Of a stretch of 64,000 nt of DNA, positions 55,001-64,000 are shown in pieces. Position 1 is the stretch's first letter. Each line of letters opens with the position of its first letter. The notes below the pieces were generated by a model. That model was not told the DNA's origin. It ran no database searches and saw nothing but the letters and a program-made list of their open reading frames with translations. The stretch is from Yamagishiella unicocca (taxonomy: Eukaryota > Chlorophyta > Chlorophyceae > Chlamydomonadales > Volvocaceae): NCBI GenBank assembly GCA_003116995.1, contig BDSL01000012.1:1415001-1479000 (forward strand). Direction: 5' to 3'. Both the position numbers and the translations under genes were made by a program.

Positions 55001-56771
55001 CCGCCTCTCTTGGGCTGCGCCTCGCACACACGCCCACACCTGCCGCTCACAAAGCACCAAAGATGCCGTCACTCCACATTCCCAGTCGCCGACTTGTCGC
55101 TCCCGGCCCCATCGCGTCCCTCCCAGAATCCAGCTGATGGGCAATGACGACCTGACAGAGGTCCTCTCGCCGCGCTCCACCAACGCCTCCGGCCACAACA
55201 TCCCCAGTCCCGCGGGCGGGCCGTCGCAGTATCAGCAGCCTGCGTCTGGCGGCACCAGCCGGCTCTCCGCCGCCACCATCAGCGCGCAGCAGCTGCAGCT
55301 CCAGCAGCAGCAACAGACGCAGCAGCAGCTCCAACAGCCTTCCTCTCCGGCGCAGTACTCCCCTACGCGGCTCGCCAGTCGGTCTCCCACAGGCGAGATG
55401 GGCGTGCCGCCGTCGGTACCGACGCTGCAGCTCCCCGCGCGCGCACGCTCGGGCGCGTTGCCCTCGGCGGCCGCTCCCATCGGCGGCGCCAGCGGCCCCA
55501 GCTCCGGGCACCCCAGCCCCACGCGCCAAGACCAAGCAGGCCTGGACCAGCGCGAGCGGGACTACGAGGCGGAGCAGAGCCTGAGCGCGCGCAGTGGCCG
55601 GTCGATGTTTTCGGAGGGACATGGCGGCGTTGCCATGTCGATCTCTTCTGGCGAGCGCGTGTCCGGGGTGCCCGTAATGGAGCATCGTGACGGCGGCGTT
55701 GATGCTGCGGCCTACGCCGGCGTGGTGGGGTCCTCGGGGGTGGACATGCTGGGGACCGCGGGTGGTGGGGCCGCGTACAGCACCGGAGCCAACAGCGGCG
55801 CCGGCGGCTTCGTTGCCATGGGCGGCTCGCAGCAGCAGCAGCAGCCCCAAGGCATGCTTCCGTCGCTGCTGGACCTGATGAACATGGGCCACGTGTTCTC
55901 AGCCTCGCCGTCGGGCAGTGCTGGCATGTCGCCGCTGGGCTTCGGCGGCAGCAGCACCCCCCTGGAGCGCTCCGCCGACTCATTTGTGCGCATCGGCAGC
56001 ATGCTGTACTCCGGGGCGCCATCGCCGATTGGCAACCCAAATGACGTGCTGGGGTCGCCCAAGTACCCTGTGGGCAGTAGTGGGCCGCTGGTACAGGGAG
56101 GCCGCGGTAGCAGCGGAGGCGCCAGCAGCGGAGGCGGCGGTGGCGGTGTCGGCCCGACCGGTACCTTCGTCGCTGGTGCTGCTGGCGGCGGGCGGCCGCC
56201 TGGTTCGTCCCCTGTACCCTCGCAACAATCCACCCCCACCGGCGTGGGACAGCAGCAGCTAACCGGCATGTCGTTCCGTATGAGCGGCCCAGAGGGAGGC
56301 GGTGCCCAGGCCGGCGCTGGTGGGCCGTCGGTGCCCTCGTCGCCTCTGACCTCACCGGCCGCACCGCCGGCCCTGAGCCGGGCGGCCAGCGCGCACAGCA
56401 TGGGCCTCGCAGGCGCAAGCAGCAAGGTCCTGTCACCCAGCGGCAGCAAAAGCGCGCGCTTCCCGGTCTCCGCGGCGCCGGCGTCGCCCGCCCAGCGAAC
56501 CCCCGTCGGTGCCGCGGCGACTGGCGCCGGCCGTACCACCGCCATCCTCACTCGGGTGCTCTCGGGGCGCGGCGAGTTCGACTCGGACGACGATGACGAG
56601 GTTTCTGGTGTGCCCTACACGTCGCCGCTGAACCGTGGGCCTGGCGTCGGCGGCAGCATGACGCGCACGGGCACCACCACGTTTGGGACCTCGCCCCAGA
56701 GGAGTAGCCCTGGGCGGCCGCGTGGGTCGCTGGCGGGTGGCGGCGCGCACGACGATGAATTTAACTTTTAG
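49058..56771 (+). CDS. Large low-complexity protein with coiled coil and RS-like patch, unknown function
   Basis: ATG at 49058 (MVSPGQDAPALRASATTREL). Exons 49058-49204, 49284-49421, 49504-49857, 50345-51922, 52304-52774, 53127-53711, 54119-54414, 55127-56771 (TAG); phases match, 1737 residues. Residues 18-49 and 60-95 are helical; 96-180 form a Glu/Gln-rich coiled-coil-like stretch (LLFAKQALRALAERQAAAAA, later QQ/LQ-rich); about 187-213 are Arg/Ser-rich (HRSRSAGDRHRRSPSRRPSP). The rest is Pro/Tyr/Gln/Ser/Gly-rich, including a Pro-Tyr segment around residues 440-590 (YGYPAPPSPTLSPHGYPFSP) and Ser-Pro dipeptides throughout, ending in an acidic patch (DSDDDDEVSG) and DDEFNF. No catalytic domain recognised. 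The composition fits an intrinsically disordered, phosphorylation-rich protein, perhaps RNA-related given the RS patch; that is inference. Donors GTGCGG at 51923 and GTCGGG at 52775 are non-consensus but phase-consistent. Confidence 0.74.
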
Positions 56772-58600
56772 GGCTCAGGATCCAAGGAGTCACGTTTCCA
56801 GCTGTCGTAGCGTGGCGGAGGAGGTGAGAACTTGTACGGTAATGTGGATGTACGGATTCCTTGGCGTGCAGAACGCAGGGCCGCGGGAATATGGGCTGCG
56901 GAAGTCAGGTGCAGCAGGCCCTTGGTTGGGTGCCGTCCGAGGACGGGCTGGGTCTTAGACCGGGACTACGCCGTCGTTTACTGTTCGCTCATCGTGCCTG
57001 CATTGGGAGCGAGAGCTTTGCGCTCGTCTGGGGGCGCCGTATCGCGCCATGTCGGAAACCACCACATTCGGTGTGGTGGGCATAGTGCGTGACTTTCGGA
57101 AAGTTCAGTGTCACATTCGCGTTGCACAGAGTGCAGTGCCGTGGGAGGCCAGGTGGCCACAACCTCAGCGAAGGCGGCGCGACTGCGAGCAGTCGCGGAC
57201 GGTTTTGGGAGGGCTGCCGCGGCTGGCTGTTGGGCGGAGGATGCTAGGGGGGAGTGACAGCTGACATAGTTCTCCGGATTTCCGATTTACGGACAAGACT
57301 GTCTTGCATTACATGGGACTCACCGGGTAGAGCAGGAGGGACGGGGCGTTTCTTGTCGGCGGTTTCTGATCCAGGCGCTTGACACGGGTGCCGTGACTCG
57401 GCCCGGAGCTTTGGATGTGTGGGTGGTGGTTGTGACATAATGATGGTGTCGGCAAGAGATGTGGATGTCGGCATGACGTTCCGAGTTACAGATATCACCA
57501 CTCAAGGTATCATGATACGTACCCGGTATTTTTATGAGCATTGCTTGGTTAGATGGTATTTCTGTTAGGCGGGAACTAAGCGGGCCTGGCCATTCCACCC
57601 CTCGACTCCCAGATCTTAAGATGTGCGGTACCTCCAACACGGTGCAAGGCGGGGCATCATGTCCGCCAGCACCCAGTCCCTCACACCCACCCACCTACCC
57701 TCGGAATCGAACGCAAGGTCATTCCATCACACCAACGCTTCTTCATCCAACAGCGGCGCACCGCATCGCATCTTTTAATGACGGCTACACTGGACATAGC
57801 ACCCGCACATAGGTGGAGTATTCGCGGCTTAGCGGCAAAGTGAAACACGCGCTGGTTCTGCCGAGTTCTGCTGGTGGTACGTATACGGGCGTAGGCAACT
57901 GCGACGTTAAACGGCCGCAGCTGACAGGTCAATGTACTGATCTCGAACCGATACCTTTAAATCACTGTGCGGCAACTTTAGGACCAAGCGAGAGGTGAAT
58001 TCAAGCGCCTGAGAAGTGTTTGTCTTCTTGGCGATTCAGGGACGGCTCGCTCGGCTACAGCGGACGACTACTTCTTAGCTTAATTGATGACAGCAAAACC
58101 GAGGTTTTAAGCGATGTCAGTGAAGCTGGACACGTCCTGACTTCGGCTTGCAGCTGTCACACGGCATTCGCCGTGCCCAGTCCGTGCTTCAATCGCATTC
58201 TCCCGATCCCCAAGGCCCACCTGATGCATCTTATGAACCTCCCTGACATGTGGAGTGGGTTTCGGGATCTTGCTTCCGCGTTAAATTACGCGCCCTCCGT
58301 CGCTCTAGGCTTTATAATCCATGCTGGACGAGCAAAGCGAAGCTCCAAGGAATAGGCGGCCGTCTTCCATGCAGACAACCTTTCGCAACAAATACTCACA
58401 TTGCTGTTCGCCAGCTCTCGTCTGACTGAAATAGCGCTGACTTCTTAGGTCCTCACTCAGACCTGCCACTGCACAGCCAGCCTGAATTAAGCCCTCTGTT
58501 ATCGCCCATATTCGTAGGGACCTTACCTTGTTTCCTTACCTGACTTCCTCCACACCAATACAAGTGCACCGTTTTAACACCGACGACGCCCAAAGGCATT
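56772..58600. other. 3' flank of the preceding gene, no gene supported
   Basis: The 3' UTR of the gene ending at 56771 must lie here, but I found no TGTAA before 58908, so the end is unknown. GC decreases along the stretch. An open + frame at 58020-58355 has no family signature. Confidence 0.35.
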
Positions 58601-58621
58601 GTGAGCTCGGAATTTGCAGCT

Positions 58622-58900
58622 ATGACTACCGAGGCGGAAATAAAGCTTATACCTGTAGACCCTGAATCACGGAAAAGCCCACCGAGGCTTGTTGTGCCTG
58701 CGCCGGACCCTGTCGGCGACGACTATCTGTTTTCGCCGGGTGTGGAAACGCCAGGACATCGGCTGGAAGCTAAGGTTGGTACTGGTCATCATGTTTACAC
58801 CAGGACTTCGGGGCAAATTCAGTGGAACCAGCGAAGAATGGCTTGCAGCGGCTTCCTTGCGCGAACAACTCTACAGGAAATAGCACAGGAAAAAAACTAG
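58622..58900 (+). CDS. Possible small or exon-1 reading frame, unassigned
   Basis: ATG at 58622 opens MTTEAEIKLIPVDPESRKSP and runs 92 codons to TAG at 58898-58900; TGTAA follows at 58908-58912. A donor-like GTTGGT after EAK at about 58775 would make it a first exon. A second protein-like frame (SGTSEEWLAAASLREQLY) overlaps at about 58820-58880, and a third small one starts at 59009 (YKKMEAVLGCILGWMHPAPV). I could not build a phase-consistent gene from these. It may be a short real gene, a decayed one, or chance. Confidence 0.2.
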   Translation: MTTEAEIKLIPVDPESRKSPPRLVVPAPDPVGDDYLFSPGVETPGHRLEAKVGTGHHVYTRTSGQIQWNQRRMACSGFLARTTLQEIAQEKN

Positions 58901-58912
58901 ATCTGCATGTAA

Positions 58913-61120
58913 ACTGATTGAAGGCCTTCCGAAATTTTTGTTTGGGTGCGTTGTGACGCGGTTACCTTGACCTGTTCGCTTTATGCTTGCTTCTCCGCAT
59001 AGTAATGTATGGTGGCGGTAGATTTTGTAATGGGTATGAATGGAACCTACAAGAAAATGGAAGCCGTTTTAGGTTGCATACTGGGATGGATGCACCCCGC
59101 CCCCGTGGAAGTGGCCGTTGTTGCCTGCGATATTGCCAAATCCATGCGGGCCTCTCATATCAGCGGTTGCTGCGGCTCCGACCCATATTGGACTCGGTTG
59201 CAATATTAACTGCAACGACAACTGCTAATGTGGACCAGCGCGGCGATATCGTGCAACGCGTCGACCCACAACCGATTGTCATTGCCTGCCCGATTGCCTG
59301 AGGGGCTAGCCATGGCTGGGGTGAAGAACAAATGAGGCGCCCAATCTATCTAACCCGGCTGCACCTGTCCACGAGGTCGCACCATACACCACAAAAGCCA
59401 CATCGTTGTGTTTTGGATTGACCTCACTTTTCTGCGCTGCACCTCCCCGCCCACTTCCAGGGTGGCAAGAACGGACCGCCACAGCAGCATTCCACGGACT
59501 CGCCACGAACAGCAACAGGCTGTCTGTCTTGCCTCAAGCCCCGCTAGCTGCGCACTAGCGCGCGTTTGCGCCCCTCTCGCGTGGACTAGGAGACCACCCC
59601 CGTCGACCTCATCGCTTCCCAGGATTGGGCAGCACAGGAAGGCTGAATTGCTGGATGAACGTCTGCCCAACTCGTGCTTCTCAACAGCTGCGATCTGGAG
59701 TCAGGATATACGGAACGAGGCGCCCTACTGCGCGAAGCACCGTGTTATCGTCATGGCTTGATCTCCGGCGCGGCTAGTTGGGAATGTGGGAGGGGTCTTG
59801 TCCCACGGGAGGTACTGGTAGTAGGGGCGGCGAGGCCGACGAGGAGGACGAGAGGATTCCGAGAGGAGGAGGAAGCCGACGAGGGTGCGGGCAGGAGCGC
59901 AGGTTGTGGCGGGGGCCGCCGCCGCGGCCACCCAACGGTCCCCCCTCCCTGAGCAGCTGCAACGCCTGCTCCTTTGCAGCCTCACGCGCGCGGTTGTGGG
60001 TTGTTGGATCACATTCATGAGTAACCTAGACCCCTGCTCGGTGGGGGGGGGCGTGCGCACGCCTCGGTGCAGTTCGCCGCACCTTGCTGGTGCAACGCGG
60101 CACGCAGGGCCGGCGGGGGAACCCGGCCAGGTGCCGCTCTCCCGTCGTTTGTTTTCGCGCAGCTGCCCGTAACACGTCCGCGCGGCAGAGCTCTGCGCGG
60201 CGGGGGGGGGGCTCTGGAGTGCGGTGGCGTTGTGGGAGGGCTGACTAATGGGAGGGCTGACTAATGGGAGGGCTGACTAATGGGAGGGCTGACTAATGGG
60301 AGGGCGGACTAATGGGAGGGCGGACTAATGGGAGGGCGGACTAATGCCCGCCGCGCACAGCTCCTGGCCAATTGCCGTGTGGGAGTGCGTGCGCCAATGC
60401 AAGCCGCTGTCGTGTACATTCTGTTTGCTTGCGGCCCGTGCGTCTCGCTCGGTGGCATTTACCGTGACATTCCGTCCCGTGGGTTGGAGCGGCGGCTTGG
60501 CTGAGCTTGGCTGGGCTGGGTGGTGTACCGCGTACGTGACTCGGTCCCATGCAACCACACCCGGGCGAGAACCCTGGGGAACGAACGTGGGGAACAAACG
60601 GATTTAGGGCGCGTGTGCGCAAACTAAAAGCACGTAGCAAGGCTTAATGGTGATGGACATGTGCGGGGTGTTGACGACGAAAGTAACCTGAGTATGTGTC
60701 AGCGGTGACCTCGACCCCGCGTCTTGGTTCGGGCGGAGAGGCGCGGGGAGAGGGGCACGAGGCGAACTGATATGACTCGTCCAGAACTGGTGGCTGAGGG
60801 GGTGTATTGTCGGGCCCCACCGCGGCCTAATAGCGTAGCCAAGGGGGGGTGCGGTCCGGTAGGTCATGTGGTAGGTCGTGCGGGGCTTGGTTCGGCATTC
60901 CGCGTGACCGTACGCTATTGCGGCTCACGTGCCGCTGTCTGATGCGCGTCTATATCGCTGGTAGCCGGCTAAGGTTGTGGACGGAGTGCGCGGATTGCGG
61001 AGCATCGCTCACGCCCGACAAACGGAAGGTTTTTGCGGCTGGTGCAGATCGGGGATTGGTGTAGGGTCGGTCCAGCTGCTGCGGAGGCCTATACGGTGCT
61101 GCGGCAGCCAGGGATGGCGG
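58913..61120. other. Region with repeats, no gene supported
   Basis: No frame with a family signature or consistent splice chain. It contains the 17-bp array at 60232-60346 and G-runs at about 60041 and 60203. Confidence 0.4.
60232..60346 (+). repeat. 17-bp tandem repeat x7
   Basis: GGGAGGGCTGACTAATG units, nearly perfect. The last three carry GGGAGGGCGGACTAATG, showing homogenisation of two variants. Confidence 0.93.
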
Positions 61121-61182
61121 GGCCTTACACGCACTCCCGGCTTCTGCGATTAATCCTTCGCGCTGCACGGGGGGTTATAAAG

Positions 61183-61210
61183 GAGATCCGCGAATCCACG
61201 GCCGACAAAC
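61183..61210 (-). repeat. Dispersed repeat R3, copy 3 (inverted)
   Basis: The minus strand reads GGCCGTGGATTCGCGGATCT, matching 31300 and 42730. Short copy. Confidence 0.5.
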
Positions 61211-61420
61211 CAAGGGCGATGACGATGGGGTACCCCAGCACGGGGGGCTGCGACTGTGAGCGTGCGGTGCCTTTCGTCCCGTTCCCCTAGCACCGCAGAA
61301 CTATGATAGTCCGGCTCATCGCGCGGCTGAGGGGTTCGAGGGGGGGTGCGTCACCGGTGGAGAGCACCGGTATGCCGCTGCTCCGCACGCACACAGCGCG
61401 ACGCCCCCAGGAGAGGCCAC

Positions 61421-61515
61421 CGATGACGTCACAAATAAGGCCCTTCGGCTGCCCTGACGACACCCATCGATGACGTCACAAATAAGGCCCTTCGGCTGCC
61501 CTGACCACACCCATC
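61421..61515 (+). repeat. 46-bp tandem duplication with TGACGTCA palindrome
   Basis: Two copies of CGATGACGTCACAAATAAGG + CCCTTCGGCTGCCCTGAC.. side by side with one or two differences. It lies in the presumed 3' UTR of the minus-strand gyrase gene. TGACGTCA is the CRE/bZIP core; regulatory use is not shown. Confidence 0.85.
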
Positions 61516-62135
61516 CGCGGCAAGCCGGGTACACTCACTCACTCACAACGACAAACGAAAACCTGCGGGGGCGCTCGCCGCCCCGAAACCTGCAACCGAC
61601 CCAACCGAACAACGCACGGGGCGCGGGCCCATGTTGTCTTGGCTGGCATCTTCCGACGCCGCCATGCCGCCGCCGTCTTCACAACCTCACTGCAGGTCTG
61701 CAGCGCGAACCCCTCGTGCGCGAACCGTAACTCGTGAGTGCTCCAATGCCTCATGCCGGTGGCACTAGCGCCTACGGTACCTCCTACATTAAAGCGGCGT
61801 CTACCCTACGACCCCTAGACCGCTTAAGCGCTAAAACCCTAAACGACCCCAAATGGAACCCAATGGCCCCGCCCAGCCCTCGCGATTTGAACACTGGATG
61901 TTCACCAGGCTCCGACCGCACCCCACCGCCACCTCGAATCCATAGCCGCTGGGGCCCGGCTCGCCCAGCCCAGCTGGCAGTGGTTGTTCGGTATCGTAAA
62001 GGGGAAGGACAAGGTCAGAGGAGCCGGAGCCGCCAAGATCGAGGCATGGCAGCGAGTACTGGAGAAAAAGAGGACTTTCGGAGCATGCCGTACTCTAACC
62101 CTCCTCTCATGCTCTCCTCCTCATGCACTCTTACG

Positions 62136-64000
62136 TCACGCCGTCAAGGCCCCCGCCACAGCAGGCTTCGGCAGCGGTGGGGCCACCGCCGCCGCCGCCA
62201 TCGTCGGCGCCGCCACCACGTCCGACACCTCGTCGCCGTCATCCAGCTGCATCACAAACGTGCCGCGCGTGTAGCGCCCCTGTACGGCCACGCCGTCGAC
62301 GAGCTGCCGTACCACGACACCGTTCCGTGACGCCATCACCACCTCCTCGCCGTCGCGCACCACCAGCGCCGCCACCACACGGTCCGCGCCGCGGCCCTGG
62401 CCGCCGCTGCCGGTGCCGCCGTCGGCCTTGGCCGCCGCCTTCTCGCTCTTGCTCTTCCGTGCCCGAGCCGCGGTCGCCAGCTTGATGACCTTCTGGCCGG
62501 ACTGCCTCCGGCGCCCCAGCGCCAGCTGGCCCAGGGGTATGCGCTTGCCGATGCCGTGCGCCGTCACCAGAAGCAGACAGGGCCCGACGGGGGCCCGAGG
62601 CGGCCCCGTGTCGGCACCGTCGGCGCCGCCTGTGGACAGGACAGGGGCAGGAGGAGCAAGCGCATGGATTACGAGCCATGAGATCGTAATCGTGGTGCTC
62701 AAGAGGCGATGTCCATATGGCAAGAGGATGCATGTCGTGGGAATAGTTGAGGGGTGCGTGCCGTCTAGGGTCACCTGGCGCGCCGCTCCGCCGGCTCCTC
62801 TCTCGTGTCTTCTCACCATACCCCCTCCTCCCCCTCCTCAGTCCTCCCCTTCTCGCCCTCCCCAACCCAGTTCTCCAGCATGCATCTCAAAACGTATGTT
62901 CTAAACGGTTTTTTCTGGCATCCACGGGTCTTCCTCGAAACCTCACCCTCCGGCTCCTCCTCCCCCTCCTCCCCCTCCTCCCCCTCCTCACCCTCCTCGC
63001 CCTCCGGCTCCTCCTGCTCGACCGGGTCGTCCTCCTCCTCCGCCGTCGCCTCCGCTCCCTCCCCGTCCTCCGCCCGCCCCTCCCGATCCGTTCCCAGCAG
63101 CGGCGCCAGCTGCCCGGGCAGCAGCGCCAGGTCGGCCAGCCGGTCGCCAGGACGCCTCGCGCTGCCGATCTTGATCGCCTGGAGGGGGTGGGGCGAGGTG
63201 GGAGGTAGGGTGCTTAGGGCGGGGTGCTTAGGGCGGAGGGAGGGAGGGTTCCGGGTCGGGCCTGGGTGAGCACTACAGGGTTTAGAGTTCGAGCCCCTGA
63301 TTCAACCTGACACCACAGCATGGTTTAGGTCCGGTTCGAATAGCGGTTTTACGGGTTCGGGTTTAGGACGCGTTGTAGTGGGCGGCAACCACCGCCCCGC
63401 TCACCAGCCCAATGCCCACCAGCGCCACCAAAACAACACATCCACTGCCGCTGCCGCTGCCGCGCCGCGCGACCTCACCCTAACACCTGCAGCCGAGCGG
63501 CTCATTAGCCGCAGCTCCGAAGCCGCGAACAGCAGCGCCTGACCTCCCGCCGTCACGAGCGCCACGACGTCGCTCGGGCTGGCCGCCAGCGCCGCCCAGC
63601 CCAGCTCGTCGGCGCTGCCGTCTCCCGCCTTCTTCCACCGGCGAGGCACCGAGGTCTCCTCCCTGGAGCCCCCGGCGGCGGCGGCCGCCGCGGGGGGGCC
63701 CGCGCTGGGGCCCGGTGTGGCCGCTGTTGACGAGGACGCCAAGTGGATGACCTGCGGTGGCAAGGAAGGTGGAGGGAGGAAAGTGGGGAGGCGGGAGAAG
63801 GATGTGTAACCCTGTGTGGACCATACGGCGAGGGAGGGGGGAACCAGCCACGTACCCACCGTGAGGCCCCCTCGCGAGATCTTGCCAGCTGGGATCTTGA
63901 TCCGCTTGATCAAGCCGTGGCGGCTGCACAGCACAATGCTGGGTCCCGTCTGGTCCGCCTGCTCCTCCGCCTCCGCCTCAGCCTCTGCACCCGCCGCCGC
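62136..64000 (-). CDS. GYRA: DNA gyrase subunit A, C-terminal propeller part (gene runs off the right edge)
   Basis: Minus-strand exons 63860-64000 (partial), 63479-63751, 62947-63178, 62136-62629 (TGA); phases 0, 0 and 1 all match. GyrA C-terminal beta-propeller blades are clear: SIVLCSRHGLIKRIKIPAGK; ELGWAALAASPSDVVALVTA with GGQALLFAASELRLMSRSAA; AIKIGSARRPGDRLADL; LLLVTAHGIGKRIPLGQLAL; then EEVVMASRNGVVVRQLVDGV and GRYTRGTFVMQLDDGDEVSD. The propeller wraps DNA and lets gyrase introduce negative supercoils. In algae and plants nuclear-encoded gyrase serves the plastid and mitochondrion; the targeting peptide and catalytic N-terminal part lie outside the window. Odd features: an Ala/Gly/Pro insert (after VIHL), an acidic Glu/Gly insert of about 50 residues (63100-62947) and a Lys/Gly-rich insert near 62380-62450, all between blades. 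Confidence 0.9.
62868..62946 (-). repeat. Dispersed repeat R1, copy 4 (sense, abuts a 5' splice site)
   Basis: Minus strand: GTTTCGAGGAAGACCCGTGG, AAAAAACCGTTTAGAACATA, GAGATGCATGCTGGAGAACT. It begins within the first bases of the intron that follows exon 62947-63178 of the gyrase gene (donor GTGAGG), in the sense direction. Confidence 0.88.

Larger units (their letters stand above)
61120..62135 (-). other. 3' UTR of the gyrase A gene, TGTAA (minus) at 61129-61125
   Basis: About 1 kb from the TGA at 62136-62138 to TTACA on the + strand at 61125-61129, the first TGTAA on the minus strand. No coding signal. Confidence 0.55.

Noticed and set aside
1..64000. tRNA, rRNA, CRISPR, prophage or bacterial operon features
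   Set aside because: No matching structures were seen. The CRISPR-like regular arrays (e.g. 37862-38403, 39138-39334, 60232-60346) are head-to-tail minisatellites without unique spacers.

Overview
The window looks like nuclear DNA of a GC-rich green alga of the Chlamydomonas/Volvox (volvocine) type. The evidence is intron-dense genes with short exons and long GC-rich open frames, many GTGCGG/GTGCGT/GTGAG 5' splice sites, TGTAA polyadenylation signals about 0.5-1.2 kb after stop codons, long Ala/Gly/Gln/Pro runs in proteins, introns packed with mini- and microsatellites, and a short TTTAGGG-type repeat. I saw no bacterial operon structure, rRNA, tRNA or CRISPR array.

Layout. (A) <1-12083, +: 3' part of a large gene for an IQ-motif protein with a tandem exon-encoded repeat module and a long Q-rich tail; function unknown. 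(B) 18604-13657, -: ankyrin-repeat protein with long Ala/Gln/Pro-rich linkers. (C) 18956-22842, +: 1104-aa protein ending in a MYND zinc finger, head-to-head with B over about 350 bp. (D) 36446-24341, -: about 1975-aa protein built of Trp-anchored helical repeats like those of Sfi1 (centrin-binding). (E) 37227-40290, +: TFIID subunit TAF13. (F) 41467-47135, +: CHERP-like splicing factor (SURP plus CID). (G) 49058-56771, +: 1737-aa low-complexity protein with a coiled coil and an RS-like patch, not recognised. From 56772 to about 61120 there is no gene I can support with confidence. (I) 64000->62136, -: C-terminal beta-propeller of an organelle-type DNA gyrase subunit A, running off the right edge.

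Exon boundaries were deduced by hand. Almost every junction was checked for a GT..AG pair and a matching reading phase; the places where this failed or stayed ambiguous are stated. The genes do not form an obvious pathway. The shared theme is chromosome and RNA housekeeping (TFIID, splicing, gyrase) among large cytoskeleton- or scaffold-like proteins.

The most interesting structure is in the non-coding part: an intron-associated dispersed repeat family with six copies, a MITE-like inverted pair in gene D of which one copy carries 52 bp of exon plus a splice acceptor, a 750-bp GCAG/GCGG satellite inside one intron, and coding-like minisatellites in TAF13 introns.
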